A stretch of DNA of 64,000 nt. It comes from Sphingomonas sp. Leaf412 (GTDB taxonomy: Bacteria > Pseudomonadota > Alphaproteobacteria > Sphingomonadales > Sphingomonadaceae). A program made the translations under genes and the position numbers. The notes under the pieces are model-generated. The model was given only the letters and a program-made list of their open reading frames with translations, did not search any database and had not been told where the DNA came from. Within the stretch, counting starts at the first letter, position 1, and each line of letters opens with the position of its first letter. Below are positions 46,558-56,423 of this stretch, in pieces. Location: assembly GCF_001425405.1 (NCBI RefSeq), contig NZ_LMQP01000003.1, positions 833,595-897,594 on the forward strand, written 5' to 3'.

Positions 46558-46740
46558 ATGGGTGAGCTGACCGACAAGATCAAGGGCAACGTCAACGAAG
46601 CGATCGGCAAGGTCAAGGAAGCCATCGGCGAGCACAAGAACGATTCCGATCTTCAGGCCGAGGGCAAGGCCCAGCAGGCCGAAGGCAAGGGCGAACAGTT
46701 CAAGGGCAAGGTGAAGGGCGCGCTGGGCGACGACATCTGA
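46558..46740 (+). CDS. CsbD-family stress protein
   Basis: A 60-residue hydrophilic Lys/Gly/Glu-rich protein with a clear AAGGAG site at 46545-46550. The pattern KIKGNVNEAIGKVKEAIG ... AEGKGEQFKGKVKGALGD is the CsbD motif. Family members are highly expressed under general stress; their molecular role is unknown. An intrinsic terminator follows, so it is probably a single-gene unit. Confidence 0.92.
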   Translation: MGELTDKIKGNVNEAIGKVKEAIGEHKNDSDLQAEGKAQQAEGKGEQFKGKVKGALGDDI

Positions 46741-46761
46741 TCCGAACCGACTTCTGATCGA

Positions 46762-46793
46762 CGGCCGTCGCGGATCATCCGCGGCGGCCGTTT
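46762..46793 (+). terminator. Intrinsic terminator after csbD
   Basis: A 13-bp stem with one G-T pair (CGGCCGTCGCGGA / TCCGCGGCGGCCG), a TCA loop and trailing TTT. Confidence 0.85.
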
Positions 46794-46953
46794 CGCTATG
46801 GGCGCCGTCCCGGATCGGGACGATGGTTAACGATATTGTAACGATATGTTTCTGCGCGCCCGGTGGCCTCATCCGTTTCCGTTTCCCGGACGTAGCATGT
46901 CCGGAAGCCTGCCGAACGGCAGGTCTTCAGCGACAAGAAACAGGGGAAATCCG

Positions 46954-47838
46954 ATGAAGGCACTGACACTTGCGGCCGCGACCCTCGCGCTCGCGGCGAC
47001 GACGACCTCGGCTTCGGCGGAACGATTGTTCGGCCTCACGTCCGCCAACACGATCGTCACGTTCGATTCCACCAACCCGGGCGTCGTCGCGACCTCCGGC
47101 ACGATCAGCGGACTTCAGGCGGGAGAGGTGCTGACGGGCATCGATCTGCGGCCGTCGAACAAGCTGCTGTACACCGTGTCGACCGCGGGCCGCATCTATT
47201 CGCTGACCAAGGATGCGGTCGGCGCGGGCTATACCGCCAACCTCACCGGCACGCTGGTCACCGCCGCAGGCGCGCCGGTGAACCTGTCGGGCGCGCGCTT
47301 CGGCGTCGATTTCAACCCGGTTCCGGATCGCCTGCGCATCCTGACCGATTTCGACCAGAACCTGCGCATCAACGTCGACGGCGGCACGACGATCGTCGAC
47401 GGTACGCTGACCGGTCCGGGTGCGGAGGCCTATGTCGGCGCGGCCTATACCAACAACCGCGCGGGCGCGACGAGCACGATGCTCTACGCGATCGACGCGA
47501 GCGGAAACCAGCTGTCGCTGTCGTCCAGCCCGAATGCGGGCACGTACAACGACGTCGGCGTCGTGACCGGCATCGACTTCGGCGCTTTGAACAACGTCGG
47601 CTTCGACATTTCGGGCCGCAGCGGCACCGCGTTCTTCAACAACGGGGCGCAGCTGTACACGATCAACCTGGGCACCGCCGCGGCGACCTCGCTCGGCGCG
47701 ATCGGCGCGGGTTCGCTCATCGGCCTGACGGCGGCGGGCGGCATTCCCGAGCCGGCGACGTGGGCGCTGATGATCCTGGGCATGGGCGCGGTCGGCGGCG
47801 CGATGCGTCGTCGCTCGACGAAGCTCGCCACCGCCTGA
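46954..47838 (+). CDS. DUF4394 protein with PEP-CTERM sorting tail
   Basis: A 294-residue exported protein from ATG 46954. Signal peptide MKALTLAAATLALAATTTSASA. The DUF4394 beta-propeller-like domain reads LTGIDLRPSNKLLYTVSTAG and ARFGVDFNPVPDRLRILTDF. The C-terminus has the PEP-CTERM sorting signal IPEPATWALMILGMGAVGGA then RRR, the PEPxxWA variant used by sphingomonads. Such tails are processed by an exosortase, none of which lies in this window. A terminator follows. Confidence 0.9.
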   Translation: MKALTLAAATLALAATTTSASAERLFGLTSANTIVTFDSTNPGVVATSGTISGLQAGEVLTGIDLRPSNKLLYTVSTAGRIYSLTKDAVGAGYTANLTGTLVTAAGAPVNLSGARFGVDFNPVPDRLRILTDFDQNLRINVDGGTTIVDGTLTGPGAEAYVGAAYTNNRAGATSTMLYAIDASGNQLSLSSSPNAGTYNDVGVVTGIDFGALNNVGFDISGRSGTAFFNNGAQLYTINLGTAAATSLGAIGAGSLIGLTAAGGIPEPATWALMILGMGAVGGAMRRRSTKLATA

Positions 47839-47859
47839 TCCGTCCGCGGTGACGGAATG

Positions 47860-47895
47860 GGGAGGTCGCGCCGACGGGCGCGGCCTCCCTTTCTT
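47860..47895. terminator. Bidirectional terminator between DUF4394 and ThDP-enzyme genes
   Basis: A 13-bp stem GGGAGGTCGCGCC / GGCGCGGCCTCCC (one T-G pair), loop GACG, then TTTCTT on the plus strand. It ends at the stop of the minus-strand gene. Confidence 0.82.
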
Positions 47896-49538
47896 CATCG
47901 CTTCGCCACCGCGCTCAGCGTCGTGCCCGCGGTGATCTGCTCCACGTCGGTCACGACATGCAGCAGCCGCACGCCCGGCGCCGCCATCGCGCGCGACAGC
48001 GCGGGTGCGAAATCGGCGGTCGCCGCCACCCGCTCCGCCCAGCAGCCAAAGGCGCGCGCCAGCGCCGCGAAGTCCGGGTTCGCGAGCCGCGTCGCGCTCG
48101 GCCGTCCCGGGAACTCGCGCTCCTGGTGCATCCGGATCGTGCCGTAGGCGCCGTTGTCGACCACGATCACCAGCATCCGCGCATCGTGCTGTATCGCGGT
48201 CGCCAGTTCCTGCCCGTTCATCAGGAAGCATCCGTCGCCCGCCAGCGCGACGACCTGCCGCCCGGGATGCCGCAACGCCGCCGCCACCGCCGCGGGCACG
48301 CCGTACCCCATCGCCCCCGCGGTCGGCGCCAGCTGCGTCCCCGGCCCGGCGTAATGCCAGTAACGGTGCCACCAGCCGGAATAATTGCCCGCCCCGTTGC
48401 AGATGATCGTATCCGCGGGCAGCGCATCGCGCATCGTCGCGACGCACGGACCCAGGTCCATCGCCACGCCGTCGCGCGCCTTGGGCGTCGACCAGTCGCG
48501 CCACGACGCATGCGCCGCCGCGGCATGATCGTGCGCCGGCCCGTCGATCGCCGACAGGGCTTCCGCGAATTCCGCCATCGTGGCGCAGATCGACAGGTCG
48601 GTGCGATAGGTCATGCCCAGCTCGGTCGCGTCGGGATGCACATGGACCAGCCGCTGCCCCGGATGCTCCGGCGTGACGAGCGTGTAGCCGTCCGTCGTCG
48701 CCTCCCCCAGCCGCGGTCCCGCGACCAGCAGCAGGTCCGCGTCCCTCACCCGCGCGACCAGTGCGGGGTTGGGGCCATAGCCCAGATTCCCCGCCCATGC
48801 CGGGCAATCGTTCGGGATCGCATCCTGCCGCCGGAACGCCGACGCCACCGGCACGCCCGCGCGATCCGCCCAGACCGCGAAATCCTGCGCCGCGACCCCA
48901 TCCCATCCCGCGCCGCCGACGATCGCCAGCGGGCGTTCGGCGGTGGCGAGCAGGTCCGCCAGCCGCTCCATCGCATCCGGATCGGGCGCCTGCGCGAAAT
49001 GCTCCACGCGCGGCCGGTCGACCGCCTCGACCGTGTCCAGCAACATGTCCTCGGGCAGCGCCAGCACCACCGGCCCCGGCCGCCCGTTGATCGCGACGGC
49101 ATAGGCGCGCGCGACATATTCGGGGATGCGCGCCGCATCGTCGATCCGCGCCGCCCATTTCGCGAGGGGGCCGAACATCGCGGCGAAATCGACCTCCTGG
49201 AACGCCTCCCGGTCGCGCGTGCCGCGGTCGACGTCGCCGATGAACAGGATCATCGGCTGGCTGTCCTGCATCGCCACGTGCACGCCGATCGAGGCGTTGG
49301 TCGCCCCCGGTCCGCGCGTGACGAAGGCGACGCCCGGCCGATGCGTCAGCGCGCCGTCCGCGCACGCCATGAACGCCACGCCCCCCTCCTGCCGGCACGT
49401 CACGACGTCGATCGAGGGCGTGTCGTGCAGCGCGTCGAGCACCGCCAGGAAGCTCTCGCCCGGCACGGTGAAGATGCGGTCGCACCCCTGCGCGACGAGC
49501 TGGTCGACGAGGATTCGTCCTCCGGTCCTGATGGTCAT
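47895..49538 (-). CDS. Thiamine-diphosphate-dependent enzyme (acetolactate synthase-like)
   Basis: A 547-residue POX/ALS-family enzyme. The N-terminal PYR domain has the catalytic Glu51 in CRQEGGVAFMACADG. A central FAD-like domain (ADLLLVAGPRLGE) and the C-terminal PP domain follow, with the ThDP-Mg motif GDG ... N (AGDGCFLMNGQELATAI near residue 433). It is not clearly the biosynthetic acetolactate synthase, which is normally paired with IlvH. Benzoylformate decarboxylase- or oxalyl-type reactions are alternatives. Substrate not readable. Confidence 0.85.
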   Translation of the reverse strand: MTIRTGGRILVDQLVAQGCDRIFTVPGESFLAVLDALHDTPSIDVVTCRQEGGVAFMACADGALTHRPGVAFVTRGPGATNASIGVHVAMQDSQPMILFIGDVDRGTRDREAFQEVDFAAMFGPLAKWAARIDDAARIPEYVARAYAVAINGRPGPVVLALPEDMLLDTVEAVDRPRVEHFAQAPDPDAMERLADLLATAERPLAIVGGAGWDGVAAQDFAVWADRAGVPVASAFRRQDAIPNDCPAWAGNLGYGPNPALVARVRDADLLLVAGPRLGEATTDGYTLVTPEHPGQRLVHVHPDATELGMTYRTDLSICATMAEFAEALSAIDGPAHDHAAAAHASWRDWSTPKARDGVAMDLGPCVATMRDALPADTIICNGAGNYSGWWHRYWHYAGPGTQLAPTAGAMGYGVPAAVAAALRHPGRQVVALAGDGCFLMNGQELATAIQHDARMLVIVVDNGAYGTIRMHQEREFPGRPSATRLANPDFAALARAFGCWAERVAATADFAPALSRAMAAPGVRLLHVVTDVEQITAGTTLSAVAKR

Positions 49539-49610
49539 GCGCTCTCCGATTTTCTGTTGGCGCCTCGTAACCCCCCGGGCCGGATCGCGAAAGACGCGCC
49601 TTCTTCCCTG

Positions 49611-49695
49611 TGTTCCCGCGAACGCGGGAACCCAGAGCCGAGTAGAACTGCGGTCTGCGTTGCGTCATCCTGGGCTCCCGCCTTCGCGGGAGCAC
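49611..49695. repeat. Inverted-repeat family TCCCCGCGAAGGCGGGGACCCA, copy 2
   Basis: Begins TGTTCCCGCGAACGCGGGAA and ends GGGCTCCCGCCTTCGCGGGA. It fills part of the 243-base divergent region between the ThDP-enzyme and SMP-30 genes; nothing else recognisable lies there. Confidence 0.83.
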
Positions 49696-49781
49696 GGCGA
49701 GGGGGCGACGACGGGTGTCTTGCCCCGCATCGCAGCTTCGTGGATCATGCCCGCAAAAGAACGACGACGGAGAGGAACAGC

Positions 49782-50702
49782 ATGACCGACTTCACCCTGG
49801 TCGCGGACGGATTGCGCTTCCCCGAAGGCCCCGTCGTGATGCCAGACGGCAGCGTCATCTTGGTCGAGATCGAGCCCGGCCGCATCACCCGCGTCCACCC
49901 CGACGGCCGCAAGGAGACGGTGGCCGAACCCGGCGGCGGTCCCAACGGTCTCGCCATCGGCCCCGACGGGATGCTGTATTGCTGCAACAACGGCGGCTTC
50001 GAATATATCGAATCGAACGGCATGCTGGCCCCGCACGGCATCGCGAAGGATTATTCGGGCGGCCGCATCGAACGCATCGACCTCGCCACCGGCGCGGTGG
50101 AGGTGCTCTACAAATCGGGCGATCACGGCGTCGTCCTGCGCGGCCCCAACGACATCGTGTTCGACACGCACGGCGGCTTCTGGTTCACCGACCACGGCAA
50201 GGTCGATTACGCCGCCCGCGTCCACGACGTCGTCGGCATCTTCTACGCGAAAGCGGACGGCAGCTTCATCGAAGAGGTGGTGTTCCCCTCGAACAACCCC
50301 AACGGCATCGGCCTGTCGCCCGACGGCCGCGCGCTCTACGCCGCCGAAACCTACACCTGCCGCCTGATGAAGTTCAATGTCACCGCCCCCGGGAAGGTCG
50401 CGCCCGACGCCGGCCCCGGCGGTCCGGGCATCCCGCTGTACCGTCCCGCGGGCTACAAGTTCTTCGATTCGCTGGGGATGGAGGAAAACGGAAACATCTG
50501 CATCGCGACGATCGGGGAAAGCGGGATCAGCGTCATCTCCCCGGCGGGCGAGCTGGTCGAATTCGTCGCCACGCCCGACATCTTCACCACCAACATCGCC
50601 TTCGGCGGCGCGGACATGCGCGATGCGTACATCACGCTGTCGGGCACGGGAAAGCTGGTGAAGACGCGCTGGGCGCGGCCGGGCCTGAAACTGAACCACT
50701 GA
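49782..50702 (+). CDS. SMP-30/gluconolactonase-like beta-propeller protein
   Basis: A 306-residue propeller with GAGAGGA ribosome site before ATG 49782. Repeats such as LRFPEGPVVMPDGSVILVEI, GGGPNGLAIGPDGML, RGPNDIVFDTHGGFWFTDHG and NNPNGIGLSPDGRALYAAET match the SMP-30/lactonase fold. The metal-site Glu and Asn are in the usual loops. The natural substrate could be a sugar or aromatic lactone. It is followed after 14 bases by a DUF2855 gene. Confidence 0.88.
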   Translation: MTDFTLVADGLRFPEGPVVMPDGSVILVEIEPGRITRVHPDGRKETVAEPGGGPNGLAIGPDGMLYCCNNGGFEYIESNGMLAPHGIAKDYSGGRIERIDLATGAVEVLYKSGDHGVVLRGPNDIVFDTHGGFWFTDHGKVDYAARVHDVVGIFYAKADGSFIEEVVFPSNNPNGIGLSPDGRALYAAETYTCRLMKFNVTAPGKVAPDAGPGGPGIPLYRPAGYKFFDSLGMEENGNICIATIGESGISVISPAGELVEFVATPDIFTTNIAFGGADMRDAYITLSGTGKLVKTRWARPGLKLNH

Positions 50703-50716
50703 CGGGAGGGCATGGG

Positions 50717-51811
50717 ATGCAGCGCTGGGACATCCAAATCGATCGCGGCGACATCGCGCAGGCGCGGGTCGTCGACGCCCCCGCCGCCGATCTGGCCGCC
50801 GGGGAGATCGAACTGGCGATCGACCTGATCGCGATCACCGCCAACAACGTCACCTATGCGGTGTTCGGGGAGCCGGCGGGCATCCTGGGCCCCGACGCGG
50901 GCTATTGGGACTTCTTCTCGCGCCGCGACGGCCCGGGTCGCCTGCCCGTCTGGGGCTTCGCCACCGTCGCGCGTTCGACGGTCGACGGGATCGCGGCGGG
51001 GGAGCAATTCTACGGCTACTGGCCGCTCGCCAGCCACGTGGTGATGCGGCCGGAGCGGATCGGCCGCGTCGGCTTCACCGATGGCGCGGGCCGGCGCGCC
51101 GGATTGCCGGCCTTCTACAACAATTACCAGCGCCTCGCCGCGCTGGACGACCATGCGGCGGTGGACCACGATCTGTGGCCGGTGTGGCGCCCGCTGTTCG
51201 TCACCGGCTGGCTGATCGCGGACCAGCTGGCGGACGAGGGCGATCATGGCGCGGCGCAGGTGCTGGTCACCGCCGCGTCGAGCAAGACCGCGCTCGGCTT
51301 CGCGCACGCCTTCCGTGGGCGGACGCCGCGCCCGACGCTGATCGGCCTGACCTCGGCGCGCAGCGCGGATTTCGTCCGCGGCACCGGTCTGTACGACGAC
51401 GTGGTGACCTATGACGCACTCGATACGCTGCCCGTGGCGCCCGTCGCCATCGTCGATCTGGCGGGCGACGCCGCGGTCAACGCGCGGCTGCGCGACCGGC
51501 TGGGCGACGCGTTGCGCTTCGATCTGGTGGTCGGCGCGACGCATTGGGATGCGGCGCGCGGGGAAGGCGACCCCGCGGGCGTGGCGCGCAGCTTCTTCTT
51601 CGCACCCGCGCGGATCGAGAAGCGCGCGGGCGACTGGGGCGGGGCGGTGCTGCGGCAACGGATGGGGGAGGCGTGGGGAGGTTTCATGCCCGTCGCCCGG
51701 TCGCTGACCGCGCTCGACACGCGCGACGGGGCGGCGGCCGCGCTGGCGGCGTATCGCGACGCGGTGTCGGGGAAGGCGGATCCCGCGGTGGCGGTGCTGG
51801 TGCGGCCGTAG
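50717..51811 (+). CDS. DUF2855 family protein
   Basis: A 364-residue protein of the DUF2855 family, distantly related to medium-chain dehydrogenases. The start ATG 50717 follows GGGAGGG. Conserved stretches include GEIELAIDLIAITANNVTYA, WDFFSRRDGPGRLPVWGFAT and YYxYWPLASHV-like YGYWPLASHVVM. No function has been shown for the family. It probably forms an operon with the SMP-30 gene. Confidence 0.87.
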   Translation: MQRWDIQIDRGDIAQARVVDAPAADLAAGEIELAIDLIAITANNVTYAVFGEPAGILGPDAGYWDFFSRRDGPGRLPVWGFATVARSTVDGIAAGEQFYGYWPLASHVVMRPERIGRVGFTDGAGRRAGLPAFYNNYQRLAALDDHAAVDHDLWPVWRPLFVTGWLIADQLADEGDHGAAQVLVTAASSKTALGFAHAFRGRTPRPTLIGLTSARSADFVRGTGLYDDVVTYDALDTLPVAPVAIVDLAGDAAVNARLRDRLGDALRFDLVVGATHWDAARGEGDPAGVARSFFFAPARIEKRAGDWGGAVLRQRMGEAWGGFMPVARSLTALDTRDGAAAALAAYRDAVSGKADPAVAVLVRP

Positions 51812-51902
51812 TCGACCCCGGCCCCGTCCGTCCGGGGGAGGGGAGCGGGGGACCCCCACCACCGCATTGCCTTTGCCCGCGCCCGCGCTACACAACCGCC
51901 CC

Positions 51903-52553
51903 ATGCGTGATACCGTAATCTTCGACTTCGGCGGCGTCGTCACGTCGTCGCCCTTCGAGGCCTTCGCCCGGCTGGAACGCGAAAGGGGCCTGCCCGCGGA
52001 CTTCATCCGCCGCATCAATGCGTCGGACCCGCACGACAACGCCTGGGCGCGGTTCGAGCGGGCGGAGATCGGCGCCGCCGCCTTCGACCAGGAATTCGCG
52101 GCGGAGGCGCACGCGCTGGGCCACGAATTGCGCGGCGAGGACGTGCTGGCGGTGCTGGCGGGCGACATCCGGCCGCGCATGGTCCACGCGCTCGACTGGC
52201 TGAAGCGCAACGGCTACCATTTGGGCTGCATCACCAACAACGTGCCTGCGGGCGAGGGTGCCGGCATGGCGCGTACCGCGGAAAAGGCGCGTGCCGTGGG
52301 CGAGGTGCTGGCGCGCTTCGACCATGTGATCGAATCGAGCAAGGTGGGCATCCGCAAACCCGACCCCGCGATCTACCGCATGATGTGCGACCATCTGGGC
52401 AAGGCGCCCGACCGGTGCGTGTACCTCGACGACCTCGGCATCAACTGCAAACCCGCCGCCGAACTGGGGATGCACGCGATCAAGGTGGTGGGGGAGGATC
52501 AGGCGCTGGCCGATCTCGCCGCCGCGCTGGGCGTCGCGCCCGACCTGTTCTGA
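51903..52553 (+). CDS. HAD-family hydrolase (HAD-IA)
   Basis: A 216-residue HAD protein from ATG 51903. Motif I is VIFDFGGVV with Asp8; the usual second Asp of phosphatases is replaced by Gly, as in epoxide hydrolase N-terminal phosphatase-like and dehalogenase-like groups. Motif II is GCITNNVP, motif [15 protein letters not shown], and motif [14 protein letters not shown]. The helical cap lies between. Substrate unknown. It lies ten bases upstream of the CoA-transferase operon and may be co-transcribed. Confidence 0.87.
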   Translation: MRDTVIFDFGGVVTSSPFEAFARLERERGLPADFIRRINASDPHDNAWARFERAEIGAAAFDQEFAAEAHALGHELRGEDVLAVLAGDIRPRMVHALDWLKRNGYHLGCITNNVPAGEGAGMARTAEKARAVGEVLARFDHVIESSKVGIRKPDPAIYRMMCDHLGKAPDRCVYLDDLGINCKPAAELGMHAIKVVGEDQALADLAAALGVAPDLF

Positions 52554-52563
52554 AGGAGTGACC

Positions 52564-53271
52564 GTGAAGAAGCTCTATCCCGACGCCGCCGCCGCGCTCG
52601 ACGGCCTGCTGTTCGACGGCATGACGATCTGCGCCGGCGGCTTCGGCCTGTGCGGCATTCCCGAACGCCTGATCGACGCGATTCAGCAGGCGGGGACGAA
52701 GGACCTGACGATCGCCAGCAACAATGCGGGTATCGACGGGGAGGGGCTGGGGAAGCTGCTGCGCACGCGGCAGGTGAAGAAGATGATCTCCAGCTACGTC
52801 GGCGAGAACAAGGAGTTCGAGCGCCAGTATCTGTCCGGCGAGCTGGAGGTGGAATTCTGCCCGCAGGGGACGCTGGCCGAACGCTGCCGTGCGGGCGGCG
52901 CGGGTGTCCCCGGCTTCTACACCAAGACCGGCGTCGGCACGCAGGTGGCGGAGGGGAAGGAAGTGAAGGAGTTCGACGGCGAGGAATTCATCCTCGAACG
53001 CGGCATCCGCTCCGACATCAGCATCATCAAGGGCTGGAGGGCGGACGAGAGCGGCAACCTCATCTTCCGCAAGACCGCGCGCAACTTCAACCAGCCGATG
53101 GCGACCGCGGGCCGCGTGTGCATCGCGGAGGTGGAGGAAGTGGTCCCCGTCGGCAGCCTCGACCCCGATCACATCCATCTGCCCGGCATCTACGTAAAGC
53201 GCATGATCGTCGGCGCGCCGTACGACAAGAAGATCGAATTCCGCCTGACGCGCCCGCGGGAGGCGGCATGA
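52564..53271 (+). CDS. 3-oxoacid CoA-transferase subunit A (ScoA-like)
   Basis: A 235-residue alpha subunit from GTG 52564 with AAGGAG five bases upstream; GTG 52558 is also in frame. Motifs: [20 protein letters not shown], the [21 protein letters not shown] segment and AATGVGT-like [20 protein letters not shown]. With subunit B it moves CoA from succinyl-CoA to 3-oxoacids such as acetoacetate. Its stop overlaps the DUF5076 start. Confidence 0.94.
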   Translation: MKKLYPDAAAALDGLLFDGMTICAGGFGLCGIPERLIDAIQQAGTKDLTIASNNAGIDGEGLGKLLRTRQVKKMISSYVGENKEFERQYLSGELEVEFCPQGTLAERCRAGGAGVPGFYTKTGVGTQVAEGKEVKEFDGEEFILERGIRSDISIIKGWRADESGNLIFRKTARNFNQPMATAGRVCIAEVEEVVPVGSLDPDHIHLPGIYVKRMIVGAPYDKKIEFRLTRPREAA

Positions 53272-53540
53272 AGGTCAAGCCTTCGGACGCAGCGCCCGCG
53301 ATGGCGTCCGGCGAGTTCCTGCGCGCGGTGAACGTGCCGGGCGGATCGACCAGCTACATCATCGATCCCGGCGCGCTCGCCGCCGATCCGCTGGCGTTCG
53401 GCATGGCGCTGGTCGATTGCGTCCGCCACGGCGCGCGCGCCTGGTCGCAGGCGACCGGGGTGGACGAGGAAACGGTACGCGACCGCATCTGGGAAGGCCT
53501 GGATGCCGAGCGCGCCCGCAACACGACGGAGTTGAACTGA
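53268..53540 (+). CDS. DUF5076 small protein between CoA-transferase subunits
   Basis: A 90-residue protein, overlapped by the scoA stop (ATGA) and overlapping the scoB start (TGATG). It matches the DUF5076 plan: [40 protein letters not shown] and AYA-like [16 protein letters not shown]. It is tightly coupled to both subunits, which suggests a role with the CoA transferase (assembly or regulation). The family has no known function. Confidence 0.82.
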   Translation: MKVKPSDAAPAMASGEFLRAVNVPGGSTSYIIDPGALAADPLAFGMALVDCVRHGARAWSQATGVDEETVRDRIWEGLDAERARNTTELN

Positions 53541-54190
53541 TGCCTGACGGCAAGACGGGCTGGGACCGCAACGGCATGGCCGCGCGCGCCGCGAAGGAAT
53601 TGCGCGACGGTTACTACGTGAACCTGGGCATCGGCATCCCGACGCTGGTGGCGAACAATATCCCCGACGGCATGACCGTGACCCTCCAGTCGGAGAACGG
53701 GATGCTCGGCATCGGCCCGTTCCCGTATGAGGGCGAGGAGGACGCCGACCTCATCAACGCGGGGAAACAGACGATCAGCGAACTGCCCCAATCCGCCTAT
53801 TTCGGCAGCGAGCAGAGCTTCGCGATGATCCGCGGCGGCCACATCGACCTGACCGTGCTGGGCGCGATGGAGGTGGCGCAGAACGGCGACATCGCCAACT
53901 GGATGATCCCGGGCAAGATGATAAAGGGCATGGGCGGCGCCATGGACCTCGTCGCCGGGGTGAAGAAGATCATCGTCGTCATGGAACATGTGTCGAAGGA
54001 CGGCAGCGCGAAGTTCATCCCCGCCTGCACCCTGCCGCTGACCGGCAGGAACGTCGTCGACATGATCGTGACCGACCTGGCGGTGTTCCAGCGCCCCGAT
54101 CACGACAGCGCGTTCCGCCTGGTCGAACTGGCCCCCGGCGTCACCGCGGACGAGGTGGCGGCGAAGACCACGGCACGATATCAGGTCTGA
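53540..54190 (+). CDS. 3-oxoacid CoA-transferase subunit B (ScoB-like)
   Basis: A 216-residue beta subunit. The catalytic Glu is in [12 protein letters not shown], the family motif. Other motifs: [40 protein letters not shown] and [17 protein letters not shown]. The start ATG 53540 overlaps the DUF5076 stop by one base. It forms the active site with subunit A. Confidence 0.95.
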   Translation: MPDGKTGWDRNGMAARAAKELRDGYYVNLGIGIPTLVANNIPDGMTVTLQSENGMLGIGPFPYEGEEDADLINAGKQTISELPQSAYFGSEQSFAMIRGGHIDLTVLGAMEVAQNGDIANWMIPGKMIKGMGGAMDLVAGVKKIIVVMEHVSKDGSAKFIPACTLPLTGRNVVDMIVTDLAVFQRPDHDSAFRLVELAPGVTADEVAAKTTARYQV

Positions 54191-54613
54191 ATGGAACAGC
54201 CGCGCTGGCACCTCCGGCACGATAACCTGAAAAGTGCGCTCAACAAGCTGTTGACCGAGGCGATCGACGGCCTGCGGGCCGGTCGCCTGTCGATGCTGGA
54301 ACGTGAGGGTCTGATCCAGCGGTTCGAATATAGCTGGGAGCTCGGCTGGAAAACGATGCGCGACTATCTGCGCGCGACCGGCGCCGGGGTTGCGGTGCCG
54401 GTGCCGACGAACGTCATCCGCGCCGCGTTCGCCGTCGGCCTGATCGCGGATGGCGACGCGTGGATCGAGGCGAAGAACGCGCGAAACGCGATGGCGCACG
54501 AATATGATCGCCTTCGCGCCGACGAGGTCGCAGCGGCGATCCGCGACCGCTTTCATCCGCTGCTGCTCGCACTGGATGCGGCGCTGGACCGGGAACGGTC
54601 GATTGGCAATTGA
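54191..54613 (+). CDS. HepT-like nucleotidyltransferase substrate-binding protein (HI0074 family)
   Basis: A 140-residue four-helix-bundle protein, beginning the base after the scoB stop. The motifs LIQRFEYSWELGWKTMRDYL and KNARNAMAHEYD are those of HI0074/HepT-type proteins; the last contains an Rx4-6H-like RNAMAHEY. Pairs with an MNT-type nucleotidyltransferase encoded next. In HepT/MntA systems the HepT protein is an RNase toxin and is modified by the MNT partner; it is not certain that this HI0074-type pair acts as a toxin. Confidence 0.88.
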   Translation: MEQPRWHLRHDNLKSALNKLLTEAIDGLRAGRLSMLEREGLIQRFEYSWELGWKTMRDYLRATGAGVAVPVPTNVIRAAFAVGLIADGDAWIEAKNARNAMAHEYDRLRADEVAAAIRDRFHPLLLALDAALDRERSIGN

Positions 54614-54926
54614 CCTCACCCCGCCGCAGCGGTCCGTACTGCGCGGGGTTTTCGCGCGCCATGCCGCGCGGCTGGACGCGGTGGGTGTCTACGGTTCCCG
54701 CGTGCAGGGATGTGCCATGCCGGGCTCGGACGTGGACCTGGTCGTCTATGGCGGATTTTCCGATGCGGACGCGGCGACGGTGCGTGCCGAACTGGAGGAC
54801 AGCGACCTCAGCATCTTCGCCGATGTGCTCGCCTATGACGCCATCGGCAACGATCGCCTGCGGGCCGAGATCGACCGCTGGGCGGAAATCCTGTTCACGC
54901 GCGAGGATCTTCTCGCCGCGGCGTAG
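54603..54926 (+). CDS. MNT-type nucleotidyltransferase (HI0073 family)
   Basis: A 107-residue protein with start taken as TTG 54603, overlapping the HepT-like gene by 11 bases; no ATG or GTG lies nearby in frame. The nucleotidyltransferase motif VYGSRVQG, then SDVDLVVYGG, gives the GS-x-(N)-DxD pattern with Asp residues for metal binding. The C-terminal DRLRAEIDRWAEILFTRE resembles the HI0073 tail. The coupling and pairing fit an HI0073/HI0074 two-gene module. Confidence 0.8.
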   Translation: MAIDLTPPQRSVLRGVFARHAARLDAVGVYGSRVQGCAMPGSDVDLVVYGGFSDADAATVRAELEDSDLSIFADVLAYDAIGNDRLRAEIDRWAEILFTREDLLAAA

Positions 54927-54977
54927 AACGATTATTCTTCGCCGCGACCGCCCATTTGGGTTAACGCCGTCGCCGTC

Positions 54978-56423
54978 ATGACCAACCGCCCGCGCACATT
55001 GTACGAAAAGGTCTGGGACGCGCACGTCGTCGAACGGCGCGACGACGGATCGTGCCTGATCTATATCGACCGCCACCTGGTGCACGAGGTCACCAGCCCG
55101 CAGGCGTTCGAGGGGCTGCGCGTCGCGGGCCGCCGCGTCCGCCGGCCCGACCTGACGCTGGCTGTGCCCGACCACAATCTGCCCACCACCGCGCGCGTCG
55201 ATGCCGCGGGTAACGAATTGCCGATCGCGGATCGCGAGAGCGCGGCGCAGCTGGGCGCGCTGCGCGAGAATGTCGCCGAATTCGGCGTGCCCTATATCGA
55301 TGCGCTGTCGGAACGGCAGGGGATCGTCCATGTCGTCGGGCCGGAACAGGGCTTCACCTTGCCCGGGACCACCATGGTCTGCGGTGACAGCCACACGTCG
55401 GCGCACGGCGCGCTCGGTGCGCTGGCGTTCGGGATCGGGACCAGTGAGGTCGAGCATGTCCTGGCGACTCAGACGCTGATCCTGTCGCCGTCGAAGACGA
55501 TGGAGGTCCGCGTCGACGGGACGCTCGGCTATGGCGTCAGCGCGAAGGACGTGGTGCTCGCGATCATCGGCCGCATCGGCGCGGCCGGCGGGACCGGCCA
55601 TGTCATCGAATTCACCGGTGAGGTAATCCGCGCGCTGTCCGTCGAGGGGCGGCTGACGATCGCGAACATGTCGATAGAGGGCGGCGCGCGCGCGGGCATG
55701 ATCGCGCCCGACGAGACGACCTTCGCGTATCTGAAGGGGCGCCCGATGGCGCCGCAGGGGTCGGACTGGGACAAGGCCGTGGCTTGGTGGCGCACCCTGC
55801 CGAGCGACGTGGGCGCGCGCTACGACCGGAGCGTCGTCCTGCACGCGAGCGACATCGCGCCTGCGCTGACCTGGGGCACCAGCCCGGAGGACGTCGTGCC
55901 GATCACCGGCGTCGTCCCCGAACCCGACAGCTTCGCCGACCCGTCGAAGCGGGACGCCGCGCGCAAGTCGCTGGCCTATATGGGCCTGACGCCGGGGATG
56001 CGGATGCAGGACGTGCCGGTGCAGCACGTCTTCATCGGCAGCTGCACGAACAGCCGGATCGAGGACCTGCGCGCCGCCGCTTCCGTCGCGAACGGCCGCC
56101 GCGTCGCCGACGGCGTGCGCGCGATGGTCGTGCCCGGATCGGGGCTGGTGAAGCTTCAGGCGGAGGCCGAGGGGCTGGACCGCATCTTCACGACCGCGGG
56201 CTTCGAATGGCGCGAGCCGGGCTGTTCGATGTGCCTGGCGATGAATCCTGATAAGGTGCCGCCGGGCGAGCGTTGCGCGTCGACGTCAAACCGCAATTTC
56301 GTCGGTCGGCAGGGGCCGGGCGCGCGCACGCACCTGCTGTCGCCCGCGATGGCGGCGGCGGCGGCGGTGACGGGGCGGCTGGCCGACGTACGCGAACTGA
56401 TGACGCAAGGGGATGCGCGATGA
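54978..56423 (+). CDS. leuC: 3-isopropylmalate dehydratase large subunit LeuC
   Basis: A 481-residue aconitase-family enzyme for the second leucine step. The opening [40 protein letters not shown], the cluster-Cys motifs [12 protein letters not shown] and GCSMCLAMN, and [18 protein letters not shown] are all present. It carries a 4Fe-4S cluster and acts with LeuD. leuD is not next: a 35-residue gene and a Phd/VapC pair intervene. Confidence 0.97.
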   Translation: MTNRPRTLYEKVWDAHVVERRDDGSCLIYIDRHLVHEVTSPQAFEGLRVAGRRVRRPDLTLAVPDHNLPTTARVDAAGNELPIADRESAAQLGALRENVAEFGVPYIDALSERQGIVHVVGPEQGFTLPGTTMVCGDSHTSAHGALGALAFGIGTSEVEHVLATQTLILSPSKTMEVRVDGTLGYGVSAKDVVLAIIGRIGAAGGTGHVIEFTGEVIRALSVEGRLTIANMSIEGGARAGMIAPDETTFAYLKGRPMAPQGSDWDKAVAWWRTLPSDVGARYDRSVVLHASDIAPALTWGTSPEDVVPITGVVPEPDSFADPSKRDAARKSLAYMGLTPGMRMQDVPVQHVFIGSCTNSRIEDLRAAASVANGRRVADGVRAMVVPGSGLVKLQAEAEGLDRIFTTAGFEWREPGCSMCLAMNPDKVPPGERCASTSNRNFVGRQGPGARTHLLSPAMAAAAAVTGRLADVRELMTQGDAR

